Translations under genes and position numbers: made by a program | From: Chloroflexota bacterium | GTDB lineage: Bacteria; Chloroflexota; UBA11872; VXNJ01 | Reading direction: 5' to 3' | Assembly: GCA_009840625.1 (NCBI GenBank) | Contig: VXNJ01000001.1 | Coordinates: 1 to 64,000, forward strand | Length of the DNA: 64,000 nucleotides | Shown here: positions 8,469 to 16,644 of the stretch, piece by piece | Position numbering within the stretch: position 1 is the stretch's first letter | How the letters are laid out: the number at the start of each line of letters is the position of its first letter | Notes under the pieces: generated by a model | The model's database searches: none | What the model was told of the DNA's origin: nothing | What the model saw: only the letters and a program-made list of their open reading frames with translations

Positions 8469-9446
8469 CTAGTTTTCGATTGGCGAGTCGGCGCGGTTGC
8501 CGTACTCGGTCCACGATCCGTCGTAGACCTTCACGTCCGGGTATCCGAGCAGGTCGGAGAGGACGAACCACGAATGGGTGGCGCGCACCGCGGTCTGGCA
8601 GAGCGTGTAAACCGTACCTTCGGCCTCAACGCCTTCGCCCTGGTAGATGCCGCGCAGTTCGGCGGCAGTCAGGAAGCGTCCATCCTCATCGATCGCGCGG
8701 ACCCAGTCCACGTTCACGGATTCGGGAATGTGGCCGCCGCGCTCGGCGCGGATGTCGCGTCCGGCGTACTCTTCGGCCGAACGGGCGTCGCAGACCAGGA
8801 CGCTGGGGTCTTCAATCGATGCGATGATGTCGTCCCAGCTGGCGATGATGTCGTTGTTCGGCGTGCCGCTGAACTCGTAGTCGGAAGTCGAAACCGACGG
8901 GGTTGCGGTGCTGACCTCGCGACCCTCGGACTCCCAAAGCGGGAAATCGCCGTCGAGTATCCGCACGTCCTCGTGACCGTACACGTCGAGCACCCAGAGA
9001 CCGCGCGATGCCCAGAGCGAGGCACGCTGGTCGTAGATGACGATGGTCGTGTCGGGCTTGGCACCGACGCTGGAGAGCACTCCGGCAACGTGTGATGCCG
9101 GCGGAATCAGTCCGGCGACGCCGTTGATCTCCTGCTGGAAGGCCTCGTTGGGGGTCACCCGGATCGCGCCGGGAATATGACCCTCGGCGTACTGCTCTTC
9201 CTTGCGCACGTCCAGGAGAAGAACCCGGTCGTTGTCAAGGTTGTCCTCGATCCACTGGGTCGTGACTAGCCGTTCGGTGTTGGCGTAGCCACGGTCTTCC
9301 AGGCCGGTCGCCAGTTCAGGAGCTTCATCCTCGAAAGGATTGCAGGCCACCGCCAGGGCAGCCACCGACAGCATGACAAGGGCCAGCAAGCCGGTTTTGC
9401 GGCCAAGTCGCCCAAGGCCGCCAGAAATTCCAGACCAGATGTTCAT
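8469..9446 (-). CDS. Thiosulfate sulfurtransferase (tandem rhodanese), lipoprotein
   Basis: The N-terminus (LLALVMLSVAALAVAC) is a lipoprotein signal whose lipobox ends at Cys35, so the protein is probably anchored outside the membrane. Two rhodanese domains follow. The first (residues ~60-170, VLLLDVRKEEQYAEGHIPGA) lacks a catalytic cysteine loop. The second (~190-315) has the active-site loop LCQTAVRA and the structural motif GHIPESVNVDW. This is the usual inactive-active arrangement of thiosulfate or mercaptopyruvate sulfurtransferases. An AGAGAGG ribosome binding site lies just upstream of the ATG. It ends the operon that also encodes a YeeE-type transporter and TusA proteins, so it probably handles sulfane sulfur or thiosulfate outside the cell before uptake. 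Confidence 0.9.
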   Translation of the reverse strand: MNIWSGISGGLGRLGRKTGLLALVMLSVAALAVACNPFEDEAPELATGLEDRGYANTERLVTTQWIEDNLDNDRVLLLDVRKEEQYAEGHIPGAIRVTPNEAFQQEINGVAGLIPPASHVAGVLSSVGAKPDTTIVIYDQRASLWASRGLWVLDVYGHEDVRILDGDFPLWESEGREVSTATPSVSTSDYEFSGTPNNDIIASWDDIIASIEDPSVLVCDARSAEEYAGRDIRAERGGHIPESVNVDWVRAIDEDGRFLTAAELRGIYQGEGVEAEGTVYTLCQTAVRATHSWFVLSDLLGYPDVKVYDGSWTEYGNRADSPIEN

Positions 9447-9514
9447 AAAACCTCTCTATGTGTCTGTGGTTGTTGGGGGGACTGAGCCACCCCGTGAAGT
9501 TGAGTTGGGCAGGG

Positions 9515-9772
9515 TTATTTGTCGGCCGCCGCTTCGGCATTGAAGATGTGGATCTCCCACTCGCCGGCCCGGCGCTCGGAAATCTCGCAACCGTAACCGC
9601 GCTTGAATGCTTCCGGCGGAATGGTGGCCAGGGCCGGCGGATGGTCCGTCCAGACCAGCAGCTCGGGCGCCCCCGGACGCACGTTGTCGAGTTCGCGGGT
9701 GGTGCGCAGCATCGGGTACGGACAGATCTCGCCGCGTACATCGAGCACCGGCGTCTTGCTTTCTTGGGTCAT
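9515..9772 (-). CDS. tusA: TusA-family sulfur carrier protein
   Basis: This 85-residue protein has the defining TusA signature LDVRGEICPYPMLRT, with the persulfide-carrying Cys in CPYP. TusA proteins carry sulfane sulfur between enzymes; some partner YeeE-type thiosulfate transporters. The ATG overlaps the stop of the preceding TusA-like gene in ATGA, so the two are translationally coupled. The C-terminal half is the usual beta-alpha-beta fold and ends in a short charged tail. Its cysteine is intact, unlike its upstream paralogue, so it is the probable active carrier of this operon. Confidence 0.85.
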   Translation of the reverse strand: MTQESKTPVLDVRGEICPYPMLRTTRELDNVRPGAPELLVWTDHPPALATIPPEAFKRGYGCEISERRAGEWEIHIFNAEAAADK

Positions 9773-10041
9773 CGGACGGACTCCTCTTCCTTGCTTGGAA
9801 TTGCCGCCGCCGGGCGCTTGCCCGGCGAGATGGTTATTGTTCGCGCGCCGTCGGCGGGAGGTTCAACCCGGCCGACGAGGCCTTTCCCGGCCGCCGCCGC
9901 CAACACCGAGGTGGCGACGATTTCGAGGTCGGTGTTGATTTGCAGGGCCGAACCTGCGGCGGCCTTTCCGACCGCGGCCTGGGCCAGCCGGATCTGTTCG
10001 GGGGCCGGCCGACCCCGCAGATCGAGGGTCTGCACGCTCAC
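9769..10041 (-). CDS. TusA-like protein lacking the active-site cysteine
   Basis: The start is GTG 10039-10041, which overlaps the transporter stop in GTGA. The 90-residue product opens LDLRGRPAPEQIRLAQ, aligning with the TusA signature LDLRGxPCPEP but with the catalytic Cys replaced by Ala. The rest keeps the size and beta-alpha-beta pattern of TusA, then has a 20-residue Lys/Glu-rich tail. It cannot carry persulfide through the canonical cysteine, so a structural or regulatory role with the transporter or the intact TusA is more likely. The same frame is open far upstream (to 11523) as a shadow of the transporter gene, so an automatic caller could miss this start. Confidence 0.75.
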   Translation of the reverse strand: MSVQTLDLRGRPAPEQIRLAQAAVGKAAAGSALQINTDLEIVATSVLAAAAGKGLVGRVEPPADGARTITISPGKRPAAAIPSKEEESVR

Positions 10042-11288
10042 GGGAACCGCCTGATGAAGGCCGTCCCGGCATAGGCGCCGACGGCCAGCGCCAGCGCGTA
10101 TACCCAGCCGTTGAGGGCCAGCGAAGGGATTGCCGAAAAGAAAGCCCCGATCGTGCATCCCAGACCCAGTCCGGCGCCATAGCCCATCACGACCCCACCG
10201 GCGAGCGATTGCAGGTAGCGCCGGGGGCTGCGCGGGATGCGCAGGCGGAATTCCCGCGCCAGCAGCGCGGCCGTGAACGCGCCGGCGATGATGCCGGCGT
10301 TGAGCATGAACGCGTCGGTGAACCAGGTCCCCTCGACGAAGCGCGGCACGCAGCCAGGGAGGTCGTTGATCCCGTTGAGCTCGCCGACCCCGGCCCCGAC
10401 GCTGTCGGCGAGGTCGGAGACCCAGCGCGAGAGCTCGCCGACCACGCCCAGCGGGCGGTAGCGGATGAACAGGAGGATGTTGACTGCTGCGAGCGCGATT
10501 CCGCCGATCAGCGGAGTCCACTCGGCGCGGAATACTTTGCGGGCAACGGCCGCCAGCGTGGTGTCGGGTACGCTGCGTTCGGGTGCGGCGGAGCTGATCG
10601 GGATGGCGACCGACATTGCCGTGAACCCGCGGCGCTCCCACCAGGACACGGCGGCGAACGCGAGCGCCAGCAGCGCCAGTGTTAGCACGATCGCCCAGGT
10701 GTAGGTGAAGCTGGTAGGAATCCAGGCGATGATGTCGCCGCTGATCTGGTTGTCCCACCACCAGTTCCAGGTTCGGTTTAGAGCGTAAAGACCGATCAAC
10801 ACGCCCCCGATCGCCACCCAGGATCCGATGTACCCCTCGCCCATCCGGTAGAGCGATCCGCTCACGCAACCGCCAGCGATGACCATGCCGTAGCCAAACA
10901 GCAACCCTCCCAGCACGGTGGCGATTCCGAGCGGGAGGATATGGGCGTCGGAGGGCAGCACTCCCGACCCCGGGTTGGGGACGATGGTCGCCATGACCAT
11001 CGCAAACCCGGCGGTGGCGACAGCCAGGCCGGCTATGATGCCGCGCAGCATTCGTCCCTGACGCATCAGGAAGAGGTCGCGAAAACCGGCGACGAAGCAA
11101 AAGCGGCTTCGTTGGCAGATTGCCCCGAAGGCGACCCCGACGACCCAGAACACCGGCCATGCAGCGTCGGCACCCAGCGCGAGGAGGTAGACGACTGCGA
11201 GACCGACAAGCGATAACAGACCGCCGGCCGTCGAGCGATCCATCCCTCGGGCGGCGGCCGCAAGCGAACTCATTGCGAATCTTGGCAT
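10038..11288 (-). CDS. YeeE/YedE (TsuA-type) sulfur transporter
   Basis: This 416-residue protein has about ten membrane segments and the three cysteine-bearing motifs typical of YeeE/YedE proteins: CQRSRFC near residue 59, a GGCVSGSL loop near 140, and GLGCTIGAFFS near 380. E. coli YeeE/TsuA takes up thiosulfate by passing it along such cysteines, and TusA-like proteins partner it. The downstream genes here are two TusA-family proteins and an external rhodanese, which fits uptake of thiosulfate or another sulfane sulfur compound. The first ATG (11288) is used; a second ATG five codons in is also possible. The operon reads minus through to the terminator at 8429-8463. Confidence 0.88.
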   Translation of the reverse strand: MPRFAMSSLAAAARGMDRSTAGGLLSLVGLAVVYLLALGADAAWPVFWVVGVAFGAICQRSRFCFVAGFRDLFLMRQGRMLRGIIAGLAVATAGFAMVMATIVPNPGSGVLPSDAHILPLGIATVLGGLLFGYGMVIAGGCVSGSLYRMGEGYIGSWVAIGGVLIGLYALNRTWNWWWDNQISGDIIAWIPTSFTYTWAIVLTLALLALAFAAVSWWERRGFTAMSVAIPISSAAPERSVPDTTLAAVARKVFRAEWTPLIGGIALAAVNILLFIRYRPLGVVGELSRWVSDLADSVGAGVGELNGINDLPGCVPRFVEGTWFTDAFMLNAGIIAGAFTAALLAREFRLRIPRSPRRYLQSLAGGVVMGYGAGLGLGCTIGAFFSAIPSLALNGWVYALALAVGAYAGTAFIRRFP

Positions 11289-11642
11289 ATTCAGGTGATT
11301 TAGTCAAGAATGACAATTGGAGCGCGCCGGAATTAACCGCCTCCTCGCTTCGGAGCGCGGCTTCGCAGGCGCAGACCCGTTGCGCGGCGGTCGACGTCGA
11401 CTTGTGAATGACGGTCGCAACAACCCGGTTGACGGCAAGGCTCCCGCCATCCTGCCTCTCGCGCGGGTTATGCGGTCCTGCTAGCGGCGCTTCGCCGGAC
11501 CAATTCCATCTGGTGCCCGGCAATTCGGATGGGAGTTCGGATCAACCAGCCCGGTGAAAGCCGGCCCGGACCCGACCGGGCCTGGAATCGGGTGACTGCC
11601 CGCCCGCGTCGCCGCCGGTCAGGCCTGCCGGCCGCGCCGTCG
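11289..11642. other. Intergenic stretch between the sulfur operon and chrA
   Basis: These 354 bases precede the transporter start and follow the chrA stop, both on the minus strand. They should hold the sulfur-operon promoter. A small hairpin (CGGCG-CTT-CGCCG) lies near 11483 but has no U-tract. I see no convincing gene; the open plus-strand frame from 11529 is a shadow of chrA. Confidence 0.5.
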
Positions 11643-12821
11643 CTATACGACTTGCAACAACGCCCCGCCCGCCGCGGCGAGCAAGACCACCAGCCAGGGA
11701 GGGGTCCTCCAGAACGAAAGCAAAGCAAATGCCGCCGCCGCAAGGGCAAAATCCGTCGCCGATGCAATCGATCCGGAGAATACCGGATCGTAGAGCGCTG
11801 CCAGAAGGATCCCGACCACGGCGGCATTTACGCCCAGGAGCGCGCGGCGCACGGACTGGATCGTGCGGACCCGGTCCCAGAGCGGCAAGAGGCCCAGGAC
11901 CAGCAGGAAGGACGGCAGGAACACTGCCGCCAGCGCAATCAGACCGCCAAGCCACGCCGATTCGGTGATCCCCATGATCGTTCCCAGATACGCCGAGAAA
12001 GTAAAGAGCGGCCCCGGGATCGCCTGCGCGGCGCCGTACCCGGCGACGAAATCGTCGGCCGATACCCAACCCGGACCGACCACCTCGGCCTGCAGCAGCG
12101 GCAGGACCACGTGCCCTCCGCCGAACACCAGCGAACCGGAACGGTAAAAGCTTTCGAACGCCTGCAGAACCGGGTCGGCAAGGATCCGGCTGGCCACCGG
12201 CAGCAACACCAGCAGTCCCGCAAAAAGAACCAGCGCCAGCGCAGCCATGCCGACGCCGCGGCGCCGGACGGGAGGGGCCGCCGCTTCCGCGGTCCCGGGG
12301 CGCAGGAAAATCAACCCCAGGGCGGCGCCGGCGGCAATGACCGACAGCTGTGCCGCCACTCCTCCCAGCACCAGCAGCGCGATCGCCGCCAACACCGCAA
12401 TGGATATGCGTGGTCGGTCGGGGGCGAGTTGATTGGCCATCCCCCAGAGGGCGTTGGCCACGACCGCAACCACCACGATCTGCAGGCCGCGCAGCCAACC
12501 GGCGTCCTCGCCGCCGAATTCGGTTACGCCATAAGCGAAAAGGATCATCGCCGCGGCCGAAGGCAGGGTGAACCCCAGCCATGCCAGCAGCGCGCCCAGA
12601 TACCCGGCGCGACCGTAGCCAATCGCGATCCCCAGTTGCGAACTGGCCGGGCCGGGCAGGAACTGGCAAAGCGCCACCAGTTCGGCAAACCGCGCGTCGC
12701 TGAGCCATCGGCGTCGGACCACGTACTCTTCGCGGAAGTAGCCGATGTGGGCGATCGGGCCGCCGAAAGAGGTCAGTCCCAGGCGCGTCGCGACGAGCAG
12801 AACCTCCCAGACTTGCTTCAT
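11643..12821 (-). CDS. chrA: Chromate transporter, two-domain CHR family
   Basis: This 392-residue membrane protein has the long-chain ChrA plan: two homologous CHR domains of about 170 residues joined near residue 190. The N-terminal domain has LTSFGGPIAHIGYFREEYV and CQFLPGPASSQLGIAIGY. The C-terminal domain repeats them as SFYRSGSLVFGGGHVVLPLL and GYGAAQAIPGPLFTFSAYLG. Long-chain ChrA proteins export chromate, probably in exchange for sulfate; several homologues may move other oxyanions. It lies next to the sulfur operon in the same orientation but is separated by 354 bp, so it is probably its own unit. The start is ATG 12821. Confidence 0.92.
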   Translation of the reverse strand: MKQVWEVLLVATRLGLTSFGGPIAHIGYFREEYVVRRRWLSDARFAELVALCQFLPGPASSQLGIAIGYGRAGYLGALLAWLGFTLPSAAAMILFAYGVTEFGGEDAGWLRGLQIVVVAVVANALWGMANQLAPDRPRISIAVLAAIALLVLGGVAAQLSVIAAGAALGLIFLRPGTAEAAAPPVRRRGVGMAALALVLFAGLLVLLPVASRILADPVLQAFESFYRSGSLVFGGGHVVLPLLQAEVVGPGWVSADDFVAGYGAAQAIPGPLFTFSAYLGTIMGITESAWLGGLIALAAVFLPSFLLVLGLLPLWDRVRTIQSVRRALLGVNAAVVGILLAALYDPVFSGSIASATDFALAAAAFALLSFWRTPPWLVVLLAAAGGALLQVV

Positions 12822-13065
12822 TGCCTGCCTCGCTCGTCAATCGGCGCCAGTTTTATTGCCGGTCGCGCGTGGGCGCGAATTTCGGCCGCCGTGCGGCGGT
12901 GATCGTGCCGGGCTTCAATTAGGTTAGGTTCGCCGGCGATCACGACGGTGCGCGACCCCGGTTAGGTCAGATTCGGCAACCAACGAGCCGTGCGCAAAAA
13001 TGGGGAACGGCCGGACCAGGGAATGCCACAGTCCGAGATCCCCGCCACCGCGCCGGGAGCCCACC

Positions 13066-14328
13066 ATGGCCAATCCAAAAGTCACCATTTACGGAATCCG
13101 ATGGTGCCCCGACTGCCGTCGGACCAGGAAGTTCCTGGGCGAACACGGCGTCAGGTACCGATGGATCGACTTGGTCGAGCGACCGGCCGCGGCCGGTGAA
13201 TTCGAAAAGCTGGGAGACGGGCGACCGGTCCTGCCGACGGTCCTGATAGAGGGCGGAGCGACACTTTTCCGCCCCAGCAACTCGGAACTTGCGGGCGCGC
13301 TGGAAATCGAGATCGGCAGCGAACGCCGGTACTGGCCGCTGATCATCGTCGGCGGCGGGCCGGCCGGATTGACCGCGGCGATCTTTGCGACCCAGGACGG
13401 GATCGACACCCTGGTCATCGAGCGTGAGTTTGTCGGAGGCAACGCGAACGTTTCCGGCCAGGTTGAGAACATGCCCGGCTTCCCGGACCCAATCAGCGGT
13501 TTCGAGTTAAGCGACCGCCTGCGGGAACAGGCCCGGCGGGCAGAAGTCGAGATGATCCAGGCGGCCGAGGTGGTCGAAGTCGACAGCCTGGGCCGCTACC
13601 ACACCGTGGTTACTGCTGACGGAACCGAATACAGCTGCTTTGCCCTGATCATCGCCACCGGCAGCACCTACCGGCGCATGCGGGTCCCCGGGGAGTCGGA
13701 GTTCATCAACGGCGGGGTGCATTACTGCGCCGCCAGCGATGCGTTCGCCTACACCGGTGAAAAGGTGGCGGTGGTGGGCGGCGGAAACTCGGCCGCCGAG
13801 GCCGCGCTGGCGCTTTCCGAGCACGCGGCCAAGGTGAATCTGTTGGTGCGCGGTGACAGCCTTACCGCCAATTCCATCCTGGTCCAGCGCCTGCTCGAGG
13901 TGCCCAACGTGGAAGTGCAATACCACCTGGACGTGCGCGAATTCCGCGGCGGTGATCAGTTCGAATCGGTGCTCGTGCGGGACGAGATCAGCGGTTCGGT
14001 GCGCCAGATCGAGGCCCGCGGTGCGTTCGTTTTCATCGGAATGGTGCCCAATTCCGGCTTCCTCAGAGGCAGCGCCGTCGCGCTGGACGACTGGGGATTC
14101 GTCTGCACCGGCCCGGACGCGCCGCCGCCGGATGCGGAGGCGGCCGAATTGATGGCGCTGCTGGAGGAATCACCGGCCGCGCCACCGGGCCTGTTCGAGA
14201 CTTCGGTACCGGGGGTTTTCGCCGCCGGCGATATCCGCAAAAACAGTTCCAAGTACGTTGCCACCGCCGCCGGCGAGGGGGCCGCCGTTGCCATGTCGGC
14301 CGGCCAGTACCTGCGCGGGATGAGCTGA
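13066..14328 (+). CDS. Glutaredoxin-thioredoxin reductase fusion with an altered (CAAS) active site
   Basis: Residues 1-80 form a glutaredoxin-like domain with Cys14-Pro-Asp-Cys17. Residues ~90-415 form a thioredoxin-reductase-like flavoprotein: FAD motif IIVGGGPAGLTAA, NAD(P)H motif VAVVGGGNSAAEAALAL, and a late VFAAGDIR segment contacting FAD. The redox centre, normally CATC, is Cys221-Ala-Ala-Ser224, so the resolving cysteine is gone and the usual disulfide cannot form. The attached glutaredoxin may supply the missing thiol pair, or the enzyme may use a sulfenate or a different acceptor. I start at ATG 13066 because the glutaredoxin fold begins there with GGGAG upstream; the frame is open to 13000. 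It is the first of three plus-strand oxidoreductase-region genes. Confidence 0.88.
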   Translation: MANPKVTIYGIRWCPDCRRTRKFLGEHGVRYRWIDLVERPAAAGEFEKLGDGRPVLPTVLIEGGATLFRPSNSELAGALEIEIGSERRYWPLIIVGGGPAGLTAAIFATQDGIDTLVIEREFVGGNANVSGQVENMPGFPDPISGFELSDRLREQARRAEVEMIQAAEVVEVDSLGRYHTVVTADGTEYSCFALIIATGSTYRRMRVPGESEFINGGVHYCAASDAFAYTGEKVAVVGGGNSAAEAALALSEHAAKVNLLVRGDSLTANSILVQRLLEVPNVEVQYHLDVREFRGGDQFESVLVRDEISGSVRQIEARGAFVFIGMVPNSGFLRGSAVALDDWGFVCTGPDAPPPDAEAAELMALLEESPAAPPGLFETSVPGVFAAGDIRKNSSKYVATAAGEGAAVAMSAGQYLRGMS

Positions 14329-14468
14329 ACGCCAGGACCGCTTCGCACCCGTAAGGCTCCTTGCCCGAGCCACGATCGACTGCGAAAAAGGCGCCACGCG
14401 GTTCGCGGGGCAAAATCAGGGCGCGATTGCAAGCTAACGAACCCTTGTTGAGACGGCAGGTTGAGAAG

Positions 14469-15686
14469 ATGACCGCAGATTCGTCGCAGAAAGTCCTCTG
14501 CGTCCTTTACGAGGACCCGGTTGCCGGCTACCCGCCCGCCTACGCCCGCGACCAGATCCCGCAACTTTCCAATTACCCGGACGGGCAGTCGCTGCCCACG
14601 CCGGCCGGTCTAGACTTCACGCCCGGCGAGCTGCTGGGGTCCGTCTCCGGAGGCCTGGGACTGGGCCGGTTCCTGGCCGATGCCGGCCATCGACTGGTGG
14701 TCACTTCGGACAAGGACGGGCCGGATTCGGTGTTCGAACGCGAACTGGTCGACGCCGACGTGGTGATTTCGCAACCGTTCTGGCCCGGATACCTGACGGC
14801 CGAACGGATTGCCAAAGCCGAACGTCTCAAGCTCGCGATTACCGCCGGCATCGGCTCGGACCACGTCGACCTGCAGACCGCCATCGACCGCGGCATCACC
14901 GTGTGCGAGGTGACCTGGTGCAACAGCGTCAGCGTGTCCGAGCACGCCGTGATGCAGGTGCTGGCGCTGGTGCGCGACTACATACCCCAGTACGGCTGGG
15001 TAGTCCGGGGCGGCTGGAACATCGCCGACGCGATCTCGCGCTCTTATGACGTCGAGGGAATGGATGTCGGGGTCGTCGCGGCCGGGCGCATCGGTCTGGG
15101 CTTTCTGCGCCGCATGAAGCCATTCGACGTCAAGCTCCACTACAACGATCGCCACCGGCTCTCCCGGGAAGTCGAGGAAGAGCTTGACCTGACCTTCCAC
15201 GAATCAGTGGAATCCTTGGTCAGCGTGTGCGACGTGGTCAGCATTCACTGTCCGCTGCATCCCGAGACCGAGCACATGTTCGACGACGCGTTGATTGGCA
15301 AGATGAAGCGGGGGTCGTACATCGTCAACACGGCGCGGGGGAAGATCTGCGACCGCGACGCGATCGTTCGGGCGCTGGCCAGTGGTCAGCTGGCGGGCTA
15401 TGCCGGCGACGTCTGGTTCCCGCAGCCGCCGCCCAACGACCACCCCTGGCGCGCGATGCCGAACCACGCGATGACGCCGCATACCTCCGGCACATCCCTT
15501 TCGGCCCAGGCCCGCTACGCCGCCGGCGTGCGCGAGATCCTGGAGTGCTGGTTTTCGGGCCAGCCGATCCGCGACGAGTACCTGATCGTTCAGGGCGGCG
15601 CCCTGGCGGGCACAGGAGCCCACTCCTACAGCGAGGGAAACACCACCGGCGGTTCGGAGGAGGCGGCCGACTTTCAGGCCGGCTAG
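14469..15686 (+). CDS. fdh: NAD-dependent formate dehydrogenase
   Basis: This 405-residue member of the D-2-hydroxyacid dehydrogenase family matches the methylotroph-type formate dehydrogenase closely. It shares DKDGPDSVFERELVDADVV, ISQPFWPGYLT, WCNS with the substrate-binding Asn, the Rossmann motif VAAGRIGLGF, NTARGK with the substrate Arg, and PHTSGT with the catalytic His. It oxidises formate to CO2 with NAD+, without molybdenum. The length equals that of the Pseudomonas enzyme. The ATG at 14469 is preceded by a weak purine-rich site. The neighbours are catabolic oxidoreductases, so it may remove formate or supply NADH; no formate transporter is visible. Confidence 0.95.
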   Translation: MTADSSQKVLCVLYEDPVAGYPPAYARDQIPQLSNYPDGQSLPTPAGLDFTPGELLGSVSGGLGLGRFLADAGHRLVVTSDKDGPDSVFERELVDADVVISQPFWPGYLTAERIAKAERLKLAITAGIGSDHVDLQTAIDRGITVCEVTWCNSVSVSEHAVMQVLALVRDYIPQYGWVVRGGWNIADAISRSYDVEGMDVGVVAAGRIGLGFLRRMKPFDVKLHYNDRHRLSREVEEELDLTFHESVESLVSVCDVVSIHCPLHPETEHMFDDALIGKMKRGSYIVNTARGKICDRDAIVRALASGQLAGYAGDVWFPQPPPNDHPWRAMPNHAMTPHTSGTSLSAQARYAAGVREILECWFSGQPIRDEYLIVQGGALAGTGAHSYSEGNTTGGSEEAADFQAG

Positions 15687-15731
15687 GGGCCGCAGCGCGG
15701 AGATTGGCCGGCGGCCGGAGTTTCGGGTTAG

Positions 15732-16562
15732 CTAGGGCCGACTAGCTTCCTTAGCCGCGGCGACCGCGGCAAGCGGGTCGCGCCGCCCGCAGAGCAGGTC
15801 AAGCAGGATGTCGAATCCGGCCAGCTGCATCCGGATGCGCGCCTCTAGATCGATCACCCCCGGCGTTTCCAGGGTCACCCCCAGCCGCGCCAGGTTCACC
15901 ATCACGTAGAACGGCAGCGGCCAGTTTTCCCGCTCGCGCACCCAATCCTCGATTTCCTCGGTCAATGCGGCGTCATCCTCGTCGTCGCTCCGGTGCACCA
16001 CGCCGCCCACGACCGGCATTTCATCAACTTCCGGCTTCGAGAAGATCGGGCCGTGCTGACCGACCTCGGCCACCAGCGCGTCAGACCAGGGATTGGGGAG
16101 CTGCGAAAAACAGTAGAAACCGTCTTCGACCGGGTCCTCGTGGGCGTCAATCCACATTTCCAGCGGCTCGCGGCCAATCATCTCGGTCCCAACCCGCGAT
16201 TCGGGACTGTCGCCCAACTTAAAGGTTCGATTGACGTCCTGCCCGTCGATGTTTTCGCGGGTCCCAAGATCAAAACCGGTCGGATTTATGCACGGCATCA
16301 CCTTGAACCGGACCTGGGGCCAGGCGCGCCAGCGCTCCTCCTCGAGGAACTGCAGCACCGCGTGCACCGGGGCCGGCTCATCGCCGTGCGTTCCCGAGTA
16401 CATGGCTACGGTCAATCGCGGATCCGGCGCCGAAGTGAGCTCCAGGCGAACCAGATCGAGCCCGCGCTCGAGCAGGTTGTGTCGAATCAACCGCACGCCG
16501 GGCGCACCTTGCAGGGCAAGGTAGCGCTGGAAAAGCTCTTGGTAGTTTCGTGCTCTGGACAT
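15732..16562 (-). CDS. M14-family (AspA/AstE-like) zinc deacylase or carboxypeptidase, copy 1
   Basis: This 276-residue protein has the zinc site of the succinylglutamate desuccinylase/aspartoacylase branch of M14: SGTHGDEPAP supplies His and Glu, DVNRTF the substrate-binding Asn-Arg, and ETPG the catalytic Glu near the C-terminus. Such enzymes cleave amide bonds of acyl amino acids or short peptides. I choose ATG 16562 because it puts the family-aligned SYxxL region close to the N-terminus; the frame extends to TTG 16616. A close paralogue lies 1.4 kb away (17933-18763), sharing HGDEPAPV and EDPVEDGFYCFS, with an enolase-superfamily gene between them on the same strand. The substrate is unknown. 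Confidence 0.8.
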   Translation of the reverse strand: MSRARNYQELFQRYLALQGAPGVRLIRHNLLERGLDLVRLELTSAPDPRLTVAMYSGTHGDEPAPVHAVLQFLEEERWRAWPQVRFKVMPCINPTGFDLGTRENIDGQDVNRTFKLGDSPESRVGTEMIGREPLEMWIDAHEDPVEDGFYCFSQLPNPWSDALVAEVGQHGPIFSKPEVDEMPVVGGVVHRSDDEDDAALTEEIEDWVRERENWPLPFYVMVNLARLGVTLETPGVIDLEARIRMQLAGFDILLDLLCGRRDPLAAVAAAKEASRP

Positions 16563-16644
16563 GGGCCGGTTCGCCTTCAGCGGGGCGCGTTGATTATCGA
16601 AATCCGACGCCGGCAAGGGTTGACATTCAGCTTCCGCGGAAGAC

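Noticed and set aside
9769-11523. A 584-residue minus-strand frame across the transporter
   Set aside because: Most of it is an arginine-rich shadow of the transporter gene. Only its last 90 codons, from GTG 10041, read as a TusA-like protein.
11529-12902. A 457-residue plus-strand frame
   Set aside because: It is antisense to chrA, very rich in Arg and Gln, and has no domain pattern.
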